Notes under the pieces: model-generated
Told to the model about the DNA's origin: nothing
The model's input: only the letters and a program-made list of their open reading frames with translations
Database searches by the model: none
Translations under genes and position numbers: made by a program
Part shown: positions 14,601 to 27,419 of the stretch, one piece after another
Layout of the letters: every line of letters begins with the position of its first letter
Position numbering within the stretch: the stretch's first letter is position 1
Source: Mercurialis annua
Taxonomy: Eukaryota > Streptophyta > Magnoliopsida > Malpighiales > Euphorbiaceae
Assembly: GCF_937616625.2 (NCBI RefSeq)
Contig: NC_065570.1
Location: 46,615,665 to 46,679,664 of the forward strand
Reading direction: 5' to 3'
DNA length: 64,000 nucleotides

Positions 14601-17600
14601 AATTCCAGCCAAAAAAGAATTACCGGTACATAACATTAATAGTAAAGGGACTCTTTAAAACCGAAAACTTTGGCAAGGACCAAGTAAATGAAAATGAATA
14701 GTATAGGAACTTTTGGATGGGTTTAGCCATTTGCCAGAGTGGATCTCCTAAGTTGAGGTATTTATAAAGCCAGAAAATATCTTATGTGGACAACATGTAT
14801 GAATAGGATAAACCTACAAGGACAAGTGCAGAGAAACTTGTATCCGGAATATCCATCTGGACCAGCAAAGATCTAATATTTTCTCCAACAGAAATGACCA
14901 ATTATGGTATATCATTACAGTAGAAATCAACACACAGTAGCGTTATGACCATTGTCTTCCTTAATGCACCACGGCCCATGCAAATTTATGGGTTTACCAT
15001 ATGACATGTGGAATTGCAACATTACCCAAAGATTCCAATCCTATAGCACATGTAATTTGACCTAAATAACCTGTCAGTCATTGTATAAGCATCAACACAG
15101 TTTAAAAGCACAGCAAATCTGCATCCAAGCAATCCAAAAGTCCTAAAGGATCAATTTAGTTCCAAGTGTATTCTAATATTTGGATGATAACAGTTGAGTA
15201 ATCGACTTACAGACAATATGCTTGCCAAAAACAGGTAAGGCTGAGAAGGTACTTTTGATACACAGATTGCGAGAACACCATTTGACATTTCCTTCTCTTC
15301 AGAGTAAAACTTCCAATAAATTTTCACACCTGATTTTCCACAGTTCTATTAATTAGAGAGAAGAAAGTATACAGCTTCAGAAATGTGACCGAACTCAATA
15401 ATAATATCACCAACTTCATGTTTGAACATACAACAAAACTAAGTGGAGGACAACTTAAAAAAATGATTATTTAAGAGAATATCCCAGGCTGGAATCTCTA
15501 AAATTAAGATTATTTAAAGAGTAACTTTAGTATTAAAAAAGCCAACCTGCAAATGAGCAATGTTAATGCATAAATGTTTTATTTTTTTATTATTATTACT
15601 TCATTGCTATGATAAAACAGAACAGTCAGGTTTTCATGGACTGAGATCAAGAAAGATGATCATTTTCTTTCTTCTTTAATTGTTTTAGCTCTTATCATTG
15701 CATATTATGACACCTATAACCATAAAGGGATTTGACAAGAAATAGAGCAATGAGAAAACAAAAAAGATTCACTGAATTTGAGTTCCAAAGACACACACAT
15801 GAGAATCCTGAAAACTCAAATTTGGTATATGGGGCACAAAGACAAATTAAGAGTTTCATGATGAAGAGTCTAGAATTTTCCTTCCAACACATTCAGAGAG
15901 AAAAGGAAATAAAGAACATAGATGAAAAGGAGAAAAAACTAGATCAAACATAGATCAGAAAAGAGCTGGTTAGTAGTTGGTCCACCAATGGCATTACACT
16001 AAAAGATGATTCCACATGTCAAATCTCATTTTACTGTTTAAATTAGATGTTACTCTATAAATTTCAAAATAATCTTTAAAGTTTTACCAATACTCTAAGT
16101 AACAACCCTATCCCTTAACTACAACTGCCTAATATGAATTCTTGAAATCTCATTTGCTGGCCAACAGCATCAGTACATTTAACATAATAGCTAAATACAT
16201 TTGTCATTGATTATAATAATATCTCATATAAAAACCAACAATTTGATTTCCAAATATGATATGATAACTGCAGCAGGTAATAGCTTAATAGCATTACCTT
16301 CTTCAATAGTTTTAACACCAGGAAGGACTTCTGAAAGACTTTCTGCTTTCAACATCTCCAAAAATGAGGGATATTGGTGGACCTCCTGTCAATTCATGAA
16401 ATTATAAATGCCAAATAGGAAATAGGAAAGAATGAAAATTTCATCGACATTGTATCACCTTAACTTTGAGCACTACGCTTTTGTTTATAAGAATCAAAGC
16501 TCCTGGCTCAATTCTAACAGCAAAAGAAACAAATAAATTAGCTACTTCATGAATAAAAAGGAATAGACATAATTTATACGTACAATAAACTACACCCACA
16601 CAGTAATTTGTAAGCATAAACAAAGATGGGAAATTTCTTGAGAAATCCACGATTTCTTTTTAACTGGCCCAAATTTACAATAGTGGTACAAGTACTAATA
16701 ATAATAAGACTATTCTCAGGTTCCCTCTCCAATCTTCTAATGAATCTATCATTTCAGTGACCTGCACCTTCCAATTCCTTGTGAAATGGTCCAACAGCAT
16801 CCAAAATCATTATGGACTAACCTTCTATGATGCAAATTTGGGTCTAGTAAAGTAGCTTCTCTACAGTTAAAACTATAAAAATCCACATCAGCAATGATAA
16901 CTTTTGTTTCTTTTACTTCATGCTCTTAATGCTATTTCAGGACTAGAAAAAATAACCTTGGAGTATTTTGCTTGTCCAAGAACTGATGAAAATCCAAACG
17001 GGATCCAACCCCAAGACTCCAACTAGGAGAAGACCCCTATACCTCATCCCTGAAACAAGATGAGTGGAAGACCAATAGACAATTTCATAGACCAGGATTA
17101 CATACATTACAGAATTAGATACTCATCCAATCAAGATATAGAATCAACTGAAATATTAATTAAAGAACAGGTGTTACTTAAATTTGAATGTTCTGACCAA
17201 ACACCAGTTTCATACGCAAAATTCCTGTAGTTTCAAATAATTCACATGTGTGTACTAGATACTGCACATATATGCAAGCATGTAATGTATACGAATATTG
17301 CTAACATAGGTATAGATCAAAATGAAGAGCAGCGGATCACTCATGACAAACAAAGCATTAATAAACACCTTCAAGCAGTACCTACTATAATTTCCGCCAG
17401 CACACCTTCCTTCAATTGTTTTAATGCCATCTGAACACAATCCAAACTGCTGAGAATAAATCATAGGCTGGATAAATAACAAAAAGGTAATCGTCCGGAG
17501 GTAAATTTTTAATCGCTTGACAATCGATAAGAGCTCAAAAAGGCCCATAAAGAGAATAAACAGTGGTACCTTTCAATAATGAGAAGTAAGGTTCCTGAAC

Positions 17601-18326
17601 ATGAAGTTCACAAAATATACTGTTCAACACCTGAGAAATCATATCATCAATAACCATATAAGAAACTTAAAAATTAGAAGATAAAACAGAAGACATAACT
17701 ATGATACAAATTCTGCCCTTGTTATTTACTTACATTTATAAGCTCAGTTCCTTTTTCAAGAATTGACTTACTCCATTGCTCTTCTTTCTGCTTTAAAGAG
17801 ATATCTTCACTAACGAAATCTATCTTATTGTATGTCTTACAAAACGACCCCGAAATGATAGATTGGTACAGTGCAGAAGCTACACATTTGAACAACGGAT
17901 ATTCGCGTACTCCTTCAAACGAACCTGCAGCAATATCTGATTGCGATATATCACAGAATCCTATTGAAAATTAAACAAATCATTTGCAAGGATTCAAGAC
18001 AGTTTAACTCAATTTCTAGCATAATCACGTCACTCTTAATTTAAAATAATTAATTCTAGCAATACTATAAGCTCTTCAAGCGCGAAAATTCTCAGTTTTT
18101 GAATTTATTTTTCATATTATCAACTTTTTACTTAAATTTGACTGGAAACAAAGAGAAAAAAGAAATTACCAGTAGGAGGGAGCGAAACGGAGTCGTTTGG
18201 ATCGTCTCTGAGAAGATTAGAGCAGAATTCAGTTGAAAGACATAGATCAAATTCTAGGGTTTGATTAATTTGAGAATTTAATGTGAACTTCAACGTCTCT
18301 TCTATGATTTCTCGCATTTCCTCCAT
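5580..18326 (-). CDS. ASCH domain-containing protein (predicted RNA binding), 11 exons
   Basis: Exons, 5' to 3' on the minus strand: 18326-18170, 17960-17734, 17630-17570, 17430-17382, 16513-16459, 16385-16298, 15329-15211, 13954-13829, 7819-7726, 6290-6136, 5639-5580. All junctions are GT/AG and the phases agree, giving 1191 bp or 396 aa plus TAA. The protein starts MEEMREIIEE; a second Met four codons in is a possible alternative start. Residues about 145-225 form an ASCH (ASC-1 homology) fold, with EPYFSLLKDG, the KTIEGR motif and GALILINK. ASCH domains are predicted RNA-binding modules. The C-terminal part, with GYGARWS and GFLEPYMEDG, matches my memory of the plant ASCH family (Arabidopsis At2g20410 type). 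Biochemical role unknown. Introns are 73-1435 bp except intron 8 (7820-13828, 6 kb), which is swollen by four or more transposon insertions. No frame damage was seen, so the gene looks intact. Confidence 0.93.
8074..9579. mobile_element. solo LTR in intron 8 of the ASCH gene
   Basis: A 1506-bp segment begins TGTTGGG and ends CTAACA, the TG...CA ends of an LTR. It is flanked by the 5-bp duplication GTTAA (8069-8073 and 9580-9584). There is no internal retroelement region and no second LTR, so recombination between two LTRs probably left this solo copy. It contains a (TA)n run. The superfamily cannot be told from the LTR alone. It sits on neither splice site of the intron. Confidence 0.88.
8612..8641. 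repeat. (TA)n microsatellite
   Basis: About 15 TA units inside the solo LTR. Confidence 0.85.
9947..10161. mobile_element. hAT-type MITE, CAGTGTTT family, with 8-bp TSD
   Basis: A 215-bp element starting CAGTGTTTAAAAACCGG and ending in its approximate complement. It is flanked by a perfect 8-bp duplication, GTTATACT (9939-9946 and 10162-10169). The 8-bp duplication and CAGTG ends point to the hAT superfamily. The interior is rich in CCGGTTC blocks. The element at 60921-61242 is a second member. It lies in intron 8 of the ASCH gene; the 111-codon open frame over it is not a gene. Confidence 0.9.
10500..11640 (+). pseudogene. hAT transposase remnant, sense copy
   Basis: Plus-strand pieces in shifting frames resemble a plant hAT transposase. 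A BED-type zinc finger start reading ICKFCNK lies near 10528-10550. Around 11010-11110 a DUF659-like stretch is readable, KELAHIEELMKDHKEE followed by MMDGW. Near 11205-11245 comes ELLDKFVERV, and near 11565-11600 a block reading HGVVRFAT. Stops and frameshifts interrupt all of it, so no active enzyme is made. The last 600-650 bp are matched by an opposite-strand copy directly downstream. Both lie inside intron 8 of the ASCH gene, in antisense to that gene. Confidence 0.75.
11645..12310 (-). pseudogene. hAT transposase remnant, inverted copy
   Basis: Read on the minus strand, this repeats the order of the neighbouring sense remnant: the stretch near 12300 matches the one near 10970, and TTGCAAGGGCT-like blocks at about 11490 and 11765 face each other. 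A readable stretch ends RTLARAINLVG (about 11750-11790, minus). It is broken by stops. Together with the sense copy it forms an imperfect inverted repeat with arms of about 650 bp and a short spacer. The small plus-strand open frames here are not genes. Confidence 0.72.
12886..13753. mobile_element. hAT-type non-autonomous element with 8-bp TSD
   Basis: An 868-bp element begins TAGGGGTGGACATAAACCGG and ends with the approximate complement CGCCCACCCCTA. It is flanked by the perfect 8-bp duplication ATTCTGAT (12878-12885 and 13754-13761). The ends are rich in CCGGTT motifs and the interior is AT-rich with no coding sequence. It is the fourth insertion recognised in intron 8 of the ASCH gene and lies 75 bp from exon 8. 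Confidence 0.88.
14495..14728. mobile_element. MITE with GGCTTAACCC ends
   Basis: The segment starts GGCTTAACCCATCCAAAA and ends TTTTGGATGGGTTTAGCC, an inverted repeat of about 18 bp that continues with lower similarity inward (ACTTGTCCTTACCAAA facing TTGGCAAGGACCAAGT). It lies in intron 7 of the ASCH gene. No clear target duplication was found. Confidence 0.75.
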
Positions 18327-18753
18327 ATCAGAATTTGATTGATAGTTTGATACAGCTCAAGAGACTTCTGCTGTATAGTGTTCCAATTTAAGCATTTTGG
18401 ATCAAACAAGGAGAAGTGAAAGAAAGGGCATAATCCATTTCTAAGTCCCTGCATTTTCATATTTTTGAATTTGAATCCCTATATTTTTATTTGTTGGGAT
18501 TGAGTCCATGCACTATTATTTTGGTTGAAATAGAACTACACTTGTTTGTGGGTTTGGGTACTCGTCCAGACCGGTCCTCCGGCAGTGACTTTTTGTTTCA
18601 AGTATTGCTCGAGTTTGAGCACGGAAAATCCTGCTATTTTTGTGGGTGGGTTCGGCCTCTCATTTTAATACAATTCTACATATACGTCCGAAATATTCAC
18701 TCAAATCCTTATATATAGATTGTAAGGAACGAGTTTGGGTCAAAAATAGAGGA
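18327..18753. other. upstream region of the ASCH gene, no separate gene
   Basis: Only about 110 bp separate the ASCH start codon from repeat-like sequence that begins near 18440. The promoter and 5' UTR of the minus-strand gene should lie here, but no TATA box could be picked with confidence. A 75-codon plus-strand open frame (18491-18718) resembles no protein I know. Confidence 0.4.
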
Positions 18754-19500
18754 AATTAAACCATTTCTCAAAAAAATAAAAATAATTACAAAAATACATG
18801 TTGACTTTTTTCATTTACAAAATTCCTAATTGATTTAAAAATATTTATAAAAATACCTAAAAATAAAAAATAAGTACAAACATACGGTGTATAAACTAAA
18901 AGTATACTGACTTTATACCAACACTATACAAACATTATACACATCATAACATATTGAAATTTTAGTAATATATAATAAAAAATTTACCAAAATTACATCA
19001 AATCGTATACTAAAAATTAAACTAATAATATACTAAAATTATACCAATAGTATACGAAGATCATGCACATCAAAATATACTTAAATTTTATTAATATTAG
19101 ATAAAAATTACACTAATATTACACCACATCGTATACTAAAAAATAAACTAACAATATACTAAAATTAACACCAACAATATACAAATTCTCTAGTTCACTA
19201 CCAACTATAGTGAGAATACATATAAAAAATGTACATGTTATCAACTAGAAAATAACAAAAAAATTATTATCGATATACCGAAAGTATACTAGAATTATAG
19301 CAATAATAAACCATATACTATTTTTAAATTTTCTGGTTCATGGTTTTAATATACCGACATTATACAAATTGCATTTATGTATATAATTTTCATTTTTTGG
19401 TATTTTTGTAAATAATTTTAAATCAATTGGTATTTTGTAAATGAAAAAAGTTTACGGGCACTTTTGTAAATATTTTTAGAATTTTAGGTAATTTTGTCAT
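18754..19500. mobile_element. AT-rich inverted-repeat element
   Basis: Two arms face each other: TTTTTTCATTTACAAAAT at about 18807-18824 on the left and its complement at about 19430-19450 on the right, with further matching TTTACAAAAATACC-type blocks on both sides. Between them are many short, similar runs of the type TATACTAAAATTATACCA. No coding sequence. The limits are approximate and no target duplication was confirmed. Confidence 0.6.
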
Positions 19501-20541
19501 AATCAGAAAAAAATATGAAACTCAAACCGAACTCGGTTCCGACCTGAACTTATATAATAAATAAAAAAGCCTGACCCGAACTCGGCCGATGAACATATAT
19601 AAATAAAACATATCGCATACGCGGCGGTAGTGAAGCAAGAAAAAAAGACACAATGAATAAAAAGTATGTCGCTAATTTAGTGATGGAAAAATTCATCGCT
19701 AAAAACTTAAAATCTGTTATTTATATGGTTCATAATTAGATTTGATTTTTAAAAACTTAAAATATGTCGCTAATTTTAATTTTTTTAAAATTAATTTTCA
19801 ATGAATCAGTTCAGCCACTGGTTTGATTTTTAAAACACTAGTCTATATCACCAAATTGTCATAAACTTAAGCGAACCGAGCGCTAGTTCAAAAACCTCCA
19901 CCATGCTTTCATATAAGTATCTATTATTTATATGGTTCATAATTAGATTAATAATTTTTTAAAACTAATTAGTTTTAATAATCTAACAATGCCCTTATAG
20001 ATATCATCATATCGTTATCACCATATAATAATGCTTGAGAATGACAAACATTTATTAGAACTGAATTGAACTTTTTGTATTATTGTTCATAACAATCTTT
20101 TTACATTCTATAAGGGGTTTAATCCCCAGCCTTTGAAACCAAACCAAATCAAAAGAATAAAAAAAAGAAGTATATCTTTAATATTACCTCTAATAAAAAA
20201 ATGTGTATCCTCCCTGTATTTTACCATGCCAAATTTTTTATAAACTCAATCTCTATAATTTTCTGCAATTTTGCCATTTTTTTGTGTATGTACATACTGA
20301 AAATACCTATTTATTGTATCCTTGAAGTACATATATCCAACTAAATTTTGATCCTATAATTCCAATTCCTCTTGGAAATCTGCTTGCGCATTGAACTTCC
20401 AGGGAGAGTATGTACAGTTCCGGCAATTTCTTATCTAGCTCCGGTCCATATTTCATTCATCAACAATCAATCAGAACTTCTGATTGGTCGGATCCATAAA
20501 TAAAGTATTGACTCGGGCTCGGTAAGAATTTTCCGCGGTTC
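19501..20541. other. intergenic, 3' side of the tweety-like gene
   Basis: No gene recognised. Short motifs of the type CGCTAATTTAGTGATGG near 19670-19700 look like transposon debris. The end next to 20542 should contain the 3' UTR of the minus-strand gene. Confidence 0.5.
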
Positions 20542-23500
20542 CTAAACTAAACCTTGCTTTGAGCCACCTTTTACTTCTACATCATCAGAATCTATTTCAA
20601 TCACAGTATGCGAATGCGGTTTAACAGAATTATCGGACGGATGGCGTTCTTGATCATGATGAGCTTGAAGTGTCCATATCAGAATCAAAAACACCATACT
20701 TAACGACAGAAACAACATGGATCCCCAAGTCATCCTAACATATTTCTTCAATGGTTTACAATGATTTATCAGAATATCAGAAAATGCATCCTTTACTGAT
20801 TGGCATTCTACCAGGTTTTCCATACCTGGATATGCATTTAGCAGATTCTGAAGTGAATTTGTGTAGCCTTCGACTGTTCGGAAGTCGTTGATCGATATGA
20901 ATTGTCCGTTACTTCTACATACTGTATTGTTGGAATCTGAACATGCAAGTGGCTCCAATAGCTTCAGCAATAAAAAAGAAAGAATGTGAGTTTCGATACG
21001 GAAATATCATGGTATGGAAAAACCAAATAATTGAATCATAAATATTGATAAAAAAACAATTTGATAGTTTGTGTTTTAAATTACAAAAAATTAATAATTT
21101 GTGTTTCAAATTGCAAAAATTAATAGTACTATTGATATTATAAGACACCTAAAGTTCATTATTTGTTTTACAATTAATTCATAGGAAAGATAGTTAACTT
21201 ATGGTGCAAGCTGAACCAAATGAAATTTATGTTATTTGGTTTTGTTTAATTTTAAAATTATGTTGCAGGGAACACCAATATGGAACTGTTGAAATAAATC
21301 GATGACAAATATTTTTTTTTATAGAAGTAGATTATATATATAAATTCCAGAGTTTCATAAGCGTTTTTGAAAACGTAAACCAAACGCCGAAATGTAGAGT
21401 TCGATAAGTTTCCGTGCAATATTAATTTGGTTCGGTTTGATTGAACAGAATGTAAAATCCTATATGAAATTGTATGGAAAAAGCATGAGCAAAAGATGTA
21501 GTAGTGGATGAGACTATAATACCTTAGGAACATCTCCTATTTGAATTGTATTTTCAGGGCAATTATGAGCCTGGTAAATGTACTCTGGAGGTCCTGAGAA
21601 AGGATTACACACTTGTACTACTGATATGTTTGCATTAACCTGTACAATTAATTCCCCCCACAATTAGTTAAGAACATATCAAATAAATCTAATAAAAAAT
21701 AAGTGAGGTTCAATTGTTAATTTTCAATTAAAATCAGTAATTAATTAAATCTAATTACCTGATTAACAATGTCGTATATCCCTTGACTGACATCTGTCAA
21801 AATGGGCTTTGCTTTCAGCATTTCATCACAAGGAAGGATTGAACTCAAACTGTTGTTGTAAGGATCCTTTTGGAAGTTTTCTAGAGCTGTACATGTATCA
21901 CCAGAGAACCTGAAAAGTTTTTCAATTTTACCCCTATCAATTTCACAAATTTCAATTTATGCCTAATAAATTGTCGTTGTCATCGAATTATATCTTTTAA
22001 ATTTAAAATAATATTAACTTTTTTTCTCTTTAATAACTGAACTTCAAATTTAAACCGACCAGTCTTTAATAAGCTTTTAGTAAATGTTCACTGATGTTGA
22101 ATACAAAAGTGAAAAAGGCCGGTTCAGTTAAGAACCGAACGATATAATCAAAAACAAATTAACTGAATTACTTTATAGTTTAACCGAACCAGCCAAATTA
22201 GTAATTTTAACCAAAATGAATTTAACTAAATTAATCAAAATCTTGAAATGTGGAGCAATTACTTACTTTCCTAAAAAGAAATACACTCCAAAGAACAGCC
22301 AGCATAGAGCAGTCAGGATCCAACAAAGGACAATAAGCCTGGAGAAAAACAAAATTAGTCCATGGAAATGTACTTGACTACCAATTATATCCTTAATAAA
22401 TTTTCTTTACTTACAAATTAAGTGCTCTTCGTAGCCTCAGAGTTCCACAAACTGCATTATAACAATATGAAATTCAAGATTGTATTAGTGACTAACAGAT
22501 AAATTTTTTTCAAATCCTGGAAATTTTTTAGTTATGTCAGGATTAAAATACCTGAAAGAGCAATAACAGCAACAAGGTTCAAGGAAATTATTACTGTTGT
22601 TATTATGTATCTGCAAGAATTCCCAAATCATTAAAATTAGGGACCAAATTGAAAAATAAAAAGTTGATATAGATTAGGATAACTAACATCACCCTTTAAA
22701 TTATCTCAAAATTAATGTTCCTCAACGCATTTTGAAAAACTATTATTTTACTCTAACATTTTAATTTAAGGTAATTGAATCCCCTTTGCAATTATAAGGG
22801 ATTTCAGTTATCTAATATGTAATTATCAGAGGAAAACAATGAATTTCTAAAATATAGAGAAAAAATAGTATTTTTTTGACCTAATGAGTAATATCAAGGG
22901 TTAATTGCAAAAGAAAAAAAAACATGAATTTTAATGTGTTTTGTAATTGCAATTTGACAAATCAACTTTCATGTTTTGACAATAAAAACACCGATTTAAT
23001 TTCCACGGTAGAAAACGCTAATATAGCTGCTGAAACATATTCTTGTGTCCATGTTAGCGTATTTACTAGATTTTCTAAAATATGAAACGGTAACTAATTT
23101 TGCCGAGTTTTAAAGTCATATTTTATTTGAAAAACACTGTAAAGTTCGTAATTTAATTTGCATTTAAACATTATTTCTATATATTGTGTAATAAAACAAA
23201 AACTTACACTATCTTGAGACCCTTATCGATCAATCGCCTGTTTTTTCTTGCTTGCCTATGAATTTCATCAGCCTGACTGTCGAGCTGTTCCGATGTGGAA
23301 GTTAGGAAGGTAGATGCTTGTTTCGTGGTTGCATTAGATGATTCTAAATTATCTCTGATTTCTCTCATTGCTCCAGTTGTGTTATATATTGTTCCTGATG
23401 CACCATCTGCTGTATCTATAATAATGTTCACCACTGTTTTCGCTCGCGAATGGAACTTTTGATTCCCTCCGAGAACTAATCCTGTCGCAATTCTGCACAT

Positions 23501-24986
23501 AGTAGTTTACTTGTCAGAGATCCTAACAAAAATATTACAATTTTTACGAGTTTTAAAGCATTTTCGTAGACAAAAATAAAAGTTTAAAATAAAAAACTCG
23601 ATAAGTTTTCGTAGAACGTGAATTTAGAATTTGAAACGGGGATAACTTACATCGTGAGGATAGTGAATAAAATAGCCAAGAGGATAGGCAAAAGGTAACA
23701 TTGCCTATGGCAAGGTAATCTTTTTGTTAGCTTCTGTTTCCTTGAATTACAACAATGGTTAGAAATTAGAAGAATGGTTCCATATACAACTCCACCCAAC
23801 AGCCACAGCAACCCAATTGCATATCCATACACTCCTGTAAATACAGTTGACTGCAAAATAAAATAAAAAATTGTCACATTTTAGGGATGAAAAGAGATAG
23901 GAAATGTAAAATTGGAGGCAGTAAAAAAAAAAGTGTCACGTTATATATTTATTTCAGATCGGTTTTTATTTACATGATAACATCGATTTTTTTATTTACA
24001 TGAGAAGTTATCATGCATGCTGTAGTGGATCATAAATTGACAACTATGTAAGCAAAATTAAAATCGACCTGAAACAACGAATAATCTTCCATTTATTAAA
24101 AAATATTAGTTGAATTATCAAATGTTATAAATAAAACGACGATAACTGTTTTATTAAAGTGCATAATTTGATAACCGTATTTTTTAAACTTATAATATAA
24201 ATAGAAAAATAAAGGAAGTAAAAAATAATGGGATAGAAAATTACAGTCCAATAATGCTTATTGGTAATATCATATCCTCCTCTGTATTTGTTGAAATTAT
24301 CTAGAGGATCCACCCTTACTGTATCATCTGACTGTGACACGTTGCTTGTTTCACCCAAATTTATTCCTAAAAAATCAGACCAAGTTCCAAGTTAAACTTT
24401 AAAACATTTTAAAAGATTAAACATCGGATCAAGGAACTAATTATACGTAATCATCTATACTTTGCTTTCAACTTCAGTATTCTTTTGAGCTTTTTCTGCC
24501 TAAATTTACTAAATATTTAAACAAAACATTTCATTTATAAACTTGTATAAACCCAATTCTATTCATTAAATATTACTACTATAAATTTATTTGATCTAAA
24601 ATTCTTTCTAGATTTATTTGACGTATGAATTTAGTGTCATATTATAGAAATGGCTTTTTCTGAAAATAAATAAATACATGTACTCATCTACATGCACCTT
24701 GTCCACATATTAACAAACCGGTACCCGTTTTGTGAAAAATAGGTAATTTGTTGACTATTTTATAATTTTTTTATAATTCGATAATTTATTTTATAAAAAA
24801 TGCCATAATTGAATAACGGGAAAAATATTTAACCGTAGCATACAAAAAATGCATATATATATATGAGAGCTAACCTGGTTCAGAACTATTGGTTAAATCA
24901 GTTTGAGCTGCAATGAAGTTTGAACCTAAATTGCTGACCAAGAAAATTAGAAGCAAAACCCATATTGTGTTTTGCCTGTACCCCAT
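20542..24986 (-). CDS. plant tweety-like five-pass membrane protein, 10 coding exons
   Basis: Exons, 5' to 3' on the minus strand: 24986-24875, 24366-24245, 23850-23651, 23492-23208, 22610-22552, 22451-22415, 22338-22267, 21909-21759, 21639-21523, 20961-20542. All junctions are GT/AG with consistent phase: 1575 bp, 524 aa plus TAG. MGYRQNTIW is chosen as start because it begins a classic signal peptide (residues 1-28, ending NFIAAQ); an in-frame upstream ATG would lie in the 5' UTR intron. Membrane segments fall at about 79-107, 122-147, 239-260, 272-296 and 463-483, with a large cysteine-containing loop (SGDTCTALE, ILPCDE, NCPENT) between the last two. Layout and motifs such as YDITNKHYW match the plant family of Arabidopsis At2g12400/At2g25270 (panther PTHR31414), related to animal tweety proteins. 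A channel or membrane-fusion role is only inferred. The C-terminal tail is hydrophilic. Intact. Confidence 0.93.
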
Positions 24987-25766
24987 GCTTAACCTGTCAA
25001 ACAAATTAAAAAAAAAAGAGTCAACAAAATAATCATTTGACAAAATTGCCCTTTTGAGTAAATTTATAACTAACCCAATACTAATCATGCTTTCAGAAAT
25101 TAATCAGAAACCTAACCCATCAAACAAGTTATGACCACAAAAACTAAAACCCATCAAAAAATCTCTTAAACATCAACCAAACCCATTAACTAAAAAGAGT
25201 TCATGTTTTCATTTGCATGTTGTGTTTATATACATATTGTTGAGCTACAAAAATGCAAATTAAGGGGTTAATTAGATTCTTGTTTCATAAAGAAAAAAGT
25301 AAATTTAGCTTAAATGTGAATTCAGAAAGATTTTTCTTTTTGTTTTCAAATAGTTATAGCATAAACTTCTTTGCAAGTAAAGAACTCTCTCTTTTTCTTT
25401 TTTCTTTTATTTTATTTCTAATAATATACCAAATCTAAACTTAAGGCCAAGAAATCAGAATTTTGCTTTCTTTGAGAATGTTTTAAGAGGTTAAATAAGG
25501 ACATAAACACATGTTCAGTACGGCGGATCCATAATTTTTTTCAGTTTGGACTTAACTTTTAATTTATTTCTAACCTCCCGACTGTTCGGACTTAACCTCT
25601 CTCTAGCCCTAAATTCACTACAAGCTCTATTTCTATTTCGAAAAGATTCCGACGTCAGAACGGACTGAAGCCTACCCTAACCTTAAGATAGTTCTACCTT
25701 GCATATGTTCATTTAAATTTAACACATAGAGATAGAAAGAGAAAGTGGTAAACAATATAAACTCAC

Positions 25767-26030
25767 CTGAATTCTTGTAACTACAGTTTATAGCAGCTTT
25801 AATGCAAGACTGTAAATTCTTGAAGATATTTAAACTTGTAATTTGATTTTAACAGCAATATTTTTCAATAATCCGATCTCAGAATGCTTCAAATCATTAA
25901 ACAGAAAATACCCAGATGTAAATATTTCTTGTAGTATGATCAATGAAACCGTATTGATCAGAAAGCTGATGAAAAATGAACCTATTTCATTCAAAGGTGG
26001 CAATTATGATTTGGCTGCTATATATAGATT
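25767..26030 (-). promoter_or_regulatory. 5' UTR exon and TATA box of the tweety-like gene
   Basis: On the minus strand, a donor TTCAG|GTGAGT ends an upstream exon at 25767, and an acceptor TTGACAG at 24994-24995 lies 7 bp before the ATG at 24986. This implies a 5' UTR intron at 24994-25766. A TATA-box-like CTATATATAG lies at about 26018-26027, so transcription could start near 25990. The exact start site is inferred. Confidence 0.6.
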
Positions 26031-26042
26031 TTTGAGAGGGAA

Positions 26043-26046
<4 letters not shown>

Positions 26047-26119
<73 letters not shown>
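26047..26119. repeat. (TA)36 microsatellite next to the TATA box
   Basis: About 36 uninterrupted TA units, about 20 bp upstream of the predicted TATA box of the minus-strand tweety-like gene. Its length is probably variable. It extends a 95-codon open frame by chance. Confidence 0.95.
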
Positions 26120-26121
<2 letters not shown>

Positions 26122-26586
26122 GGAAGATGATGAGACTCTTCAAATGATTATTATATGTATTTTTTTGGGTAATGAAACTATTGATTTCTTGAAAGGTAAA
26201 ACCCCAAAAAGGAGAAACATAAAGTCAAGAAGCTCAGCTGAAGCACACCTCTAGAATTTCAAATTTGTCAAGCACGAGTACTTTATAATTTCCAACAAAT
26301 ATTATTTATGTGATCCTAAAATAATTATCCAATTTTTTTATACAAATTCTAAAAAATTATAATTAATATTCTAAATTTAACAAATTAATTATTTTCATTT
26401 TTTTTATTATATTCTTATTAAATATTATAACTAATCCACTTACTTAAAATAATGAAATAAATAGTAGATTTTAGATAATAACAATATAAAAGATTAATAT
26501 TTAAAATATTATGAGTTAATAGAAATGAACAAGCTTTTAAAGAACAAAGAACAATTATTTTAAGACCAAAGAAATATATCTATCTA

Positions 26587-26997
26587 TATCTATACTATAT
26601 ATAAAAGCACGGATGGGGGGGGACAGACAAATTTACAGAATAACCCTTTTTAATCTATATTAAATAACGCTTTTATAGTCATTAACAAATTAGTTATTTA
26701 ATTAATTACTAAAAAATTATTATAATTAGAGTTTTAGTTAAAATAAAATTTTATCATGATAGAGGAATACTAATTGAGTATAGAAAAAATAGCTAATCTT
26801 TTCCAAATTAATAGGAATATCAATCTTTTAGTTTGACTACACTAGCAACGCAATTAATATTATCCAAATCTTTGTTAGTTATGTGTAAATTTACAAAAAA
26901 AATTAATTTGATTTTTTTAATTTTGTTTTAAAATAATAATAAATGAATTGACGAGTCACGTTACGAGTCACGTGCGTAGCACGCAAAGCGAGACTAT
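26587..26997 (+). mobile_element. non-autonomous Helitron, 411 bp
   Basis: It starts TCTATACTATATATAAAAGC, the usual 5' end of plant Helitrons, preceded by A. It ends with the stem-loop CGTGCGTAGCACG about 11 bp before CTAT, followed by T. Insertion between A and T without a target duplication and a hairpin near the 3' end are Helitron hallmarks; CTAT is a variant of the usual CTRR. No Rep/helicase is encoded. The element at 56069-56621 is a relative on the other strand. Confidence 0.82.
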
Positions 26998-27419
26998 TAT
27001 TTATAAAGTAGGTTAATCAGAAAAGACACGAGAGAAAGAATATATGTGGCAATTAGTGAAAGGGTGCAATAAAATTATTAAAATAAAAAAATTACATAGT
27101 TAATGACTAAAAAGAACGATTAATTATTGGGGTTTTTACACAAATACCGAAAAATAGAAAATATTTATAAAAATGATACTTCAAAGTTCATTTTACAAAC
27201 AATACTATTTTTTGAAACATATTTACAAAAATGATTACCTTTTTGTACATAAAAGTTCGATTTTGTATATAAATATACAATTTTATATTTATTCTATACA
27301 AATTTCGTATATAATCAGATTATATATACACAATTTTATTGTATATAATCCGTATATAATACGAATTATATACATTTTTTAAAAAAAATTCAAATATGAG
27401 ATATCAGATCTGATATTTC
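26998..27419. other. intergenic, AT-rich repeat DNA
   Basis: Contains short runs of the type TATATAAATATACAATTTT similar in style to the element at 18754-19500. No gene recognised. Confidence 0.5.

Noticed and set aside
25843..26130. 95-codon plus-strand frame
   Set aside because: More than a third of it is the (TA)n tract, and the rest is the antisense of the predicted 5' UTR exon and promoter.
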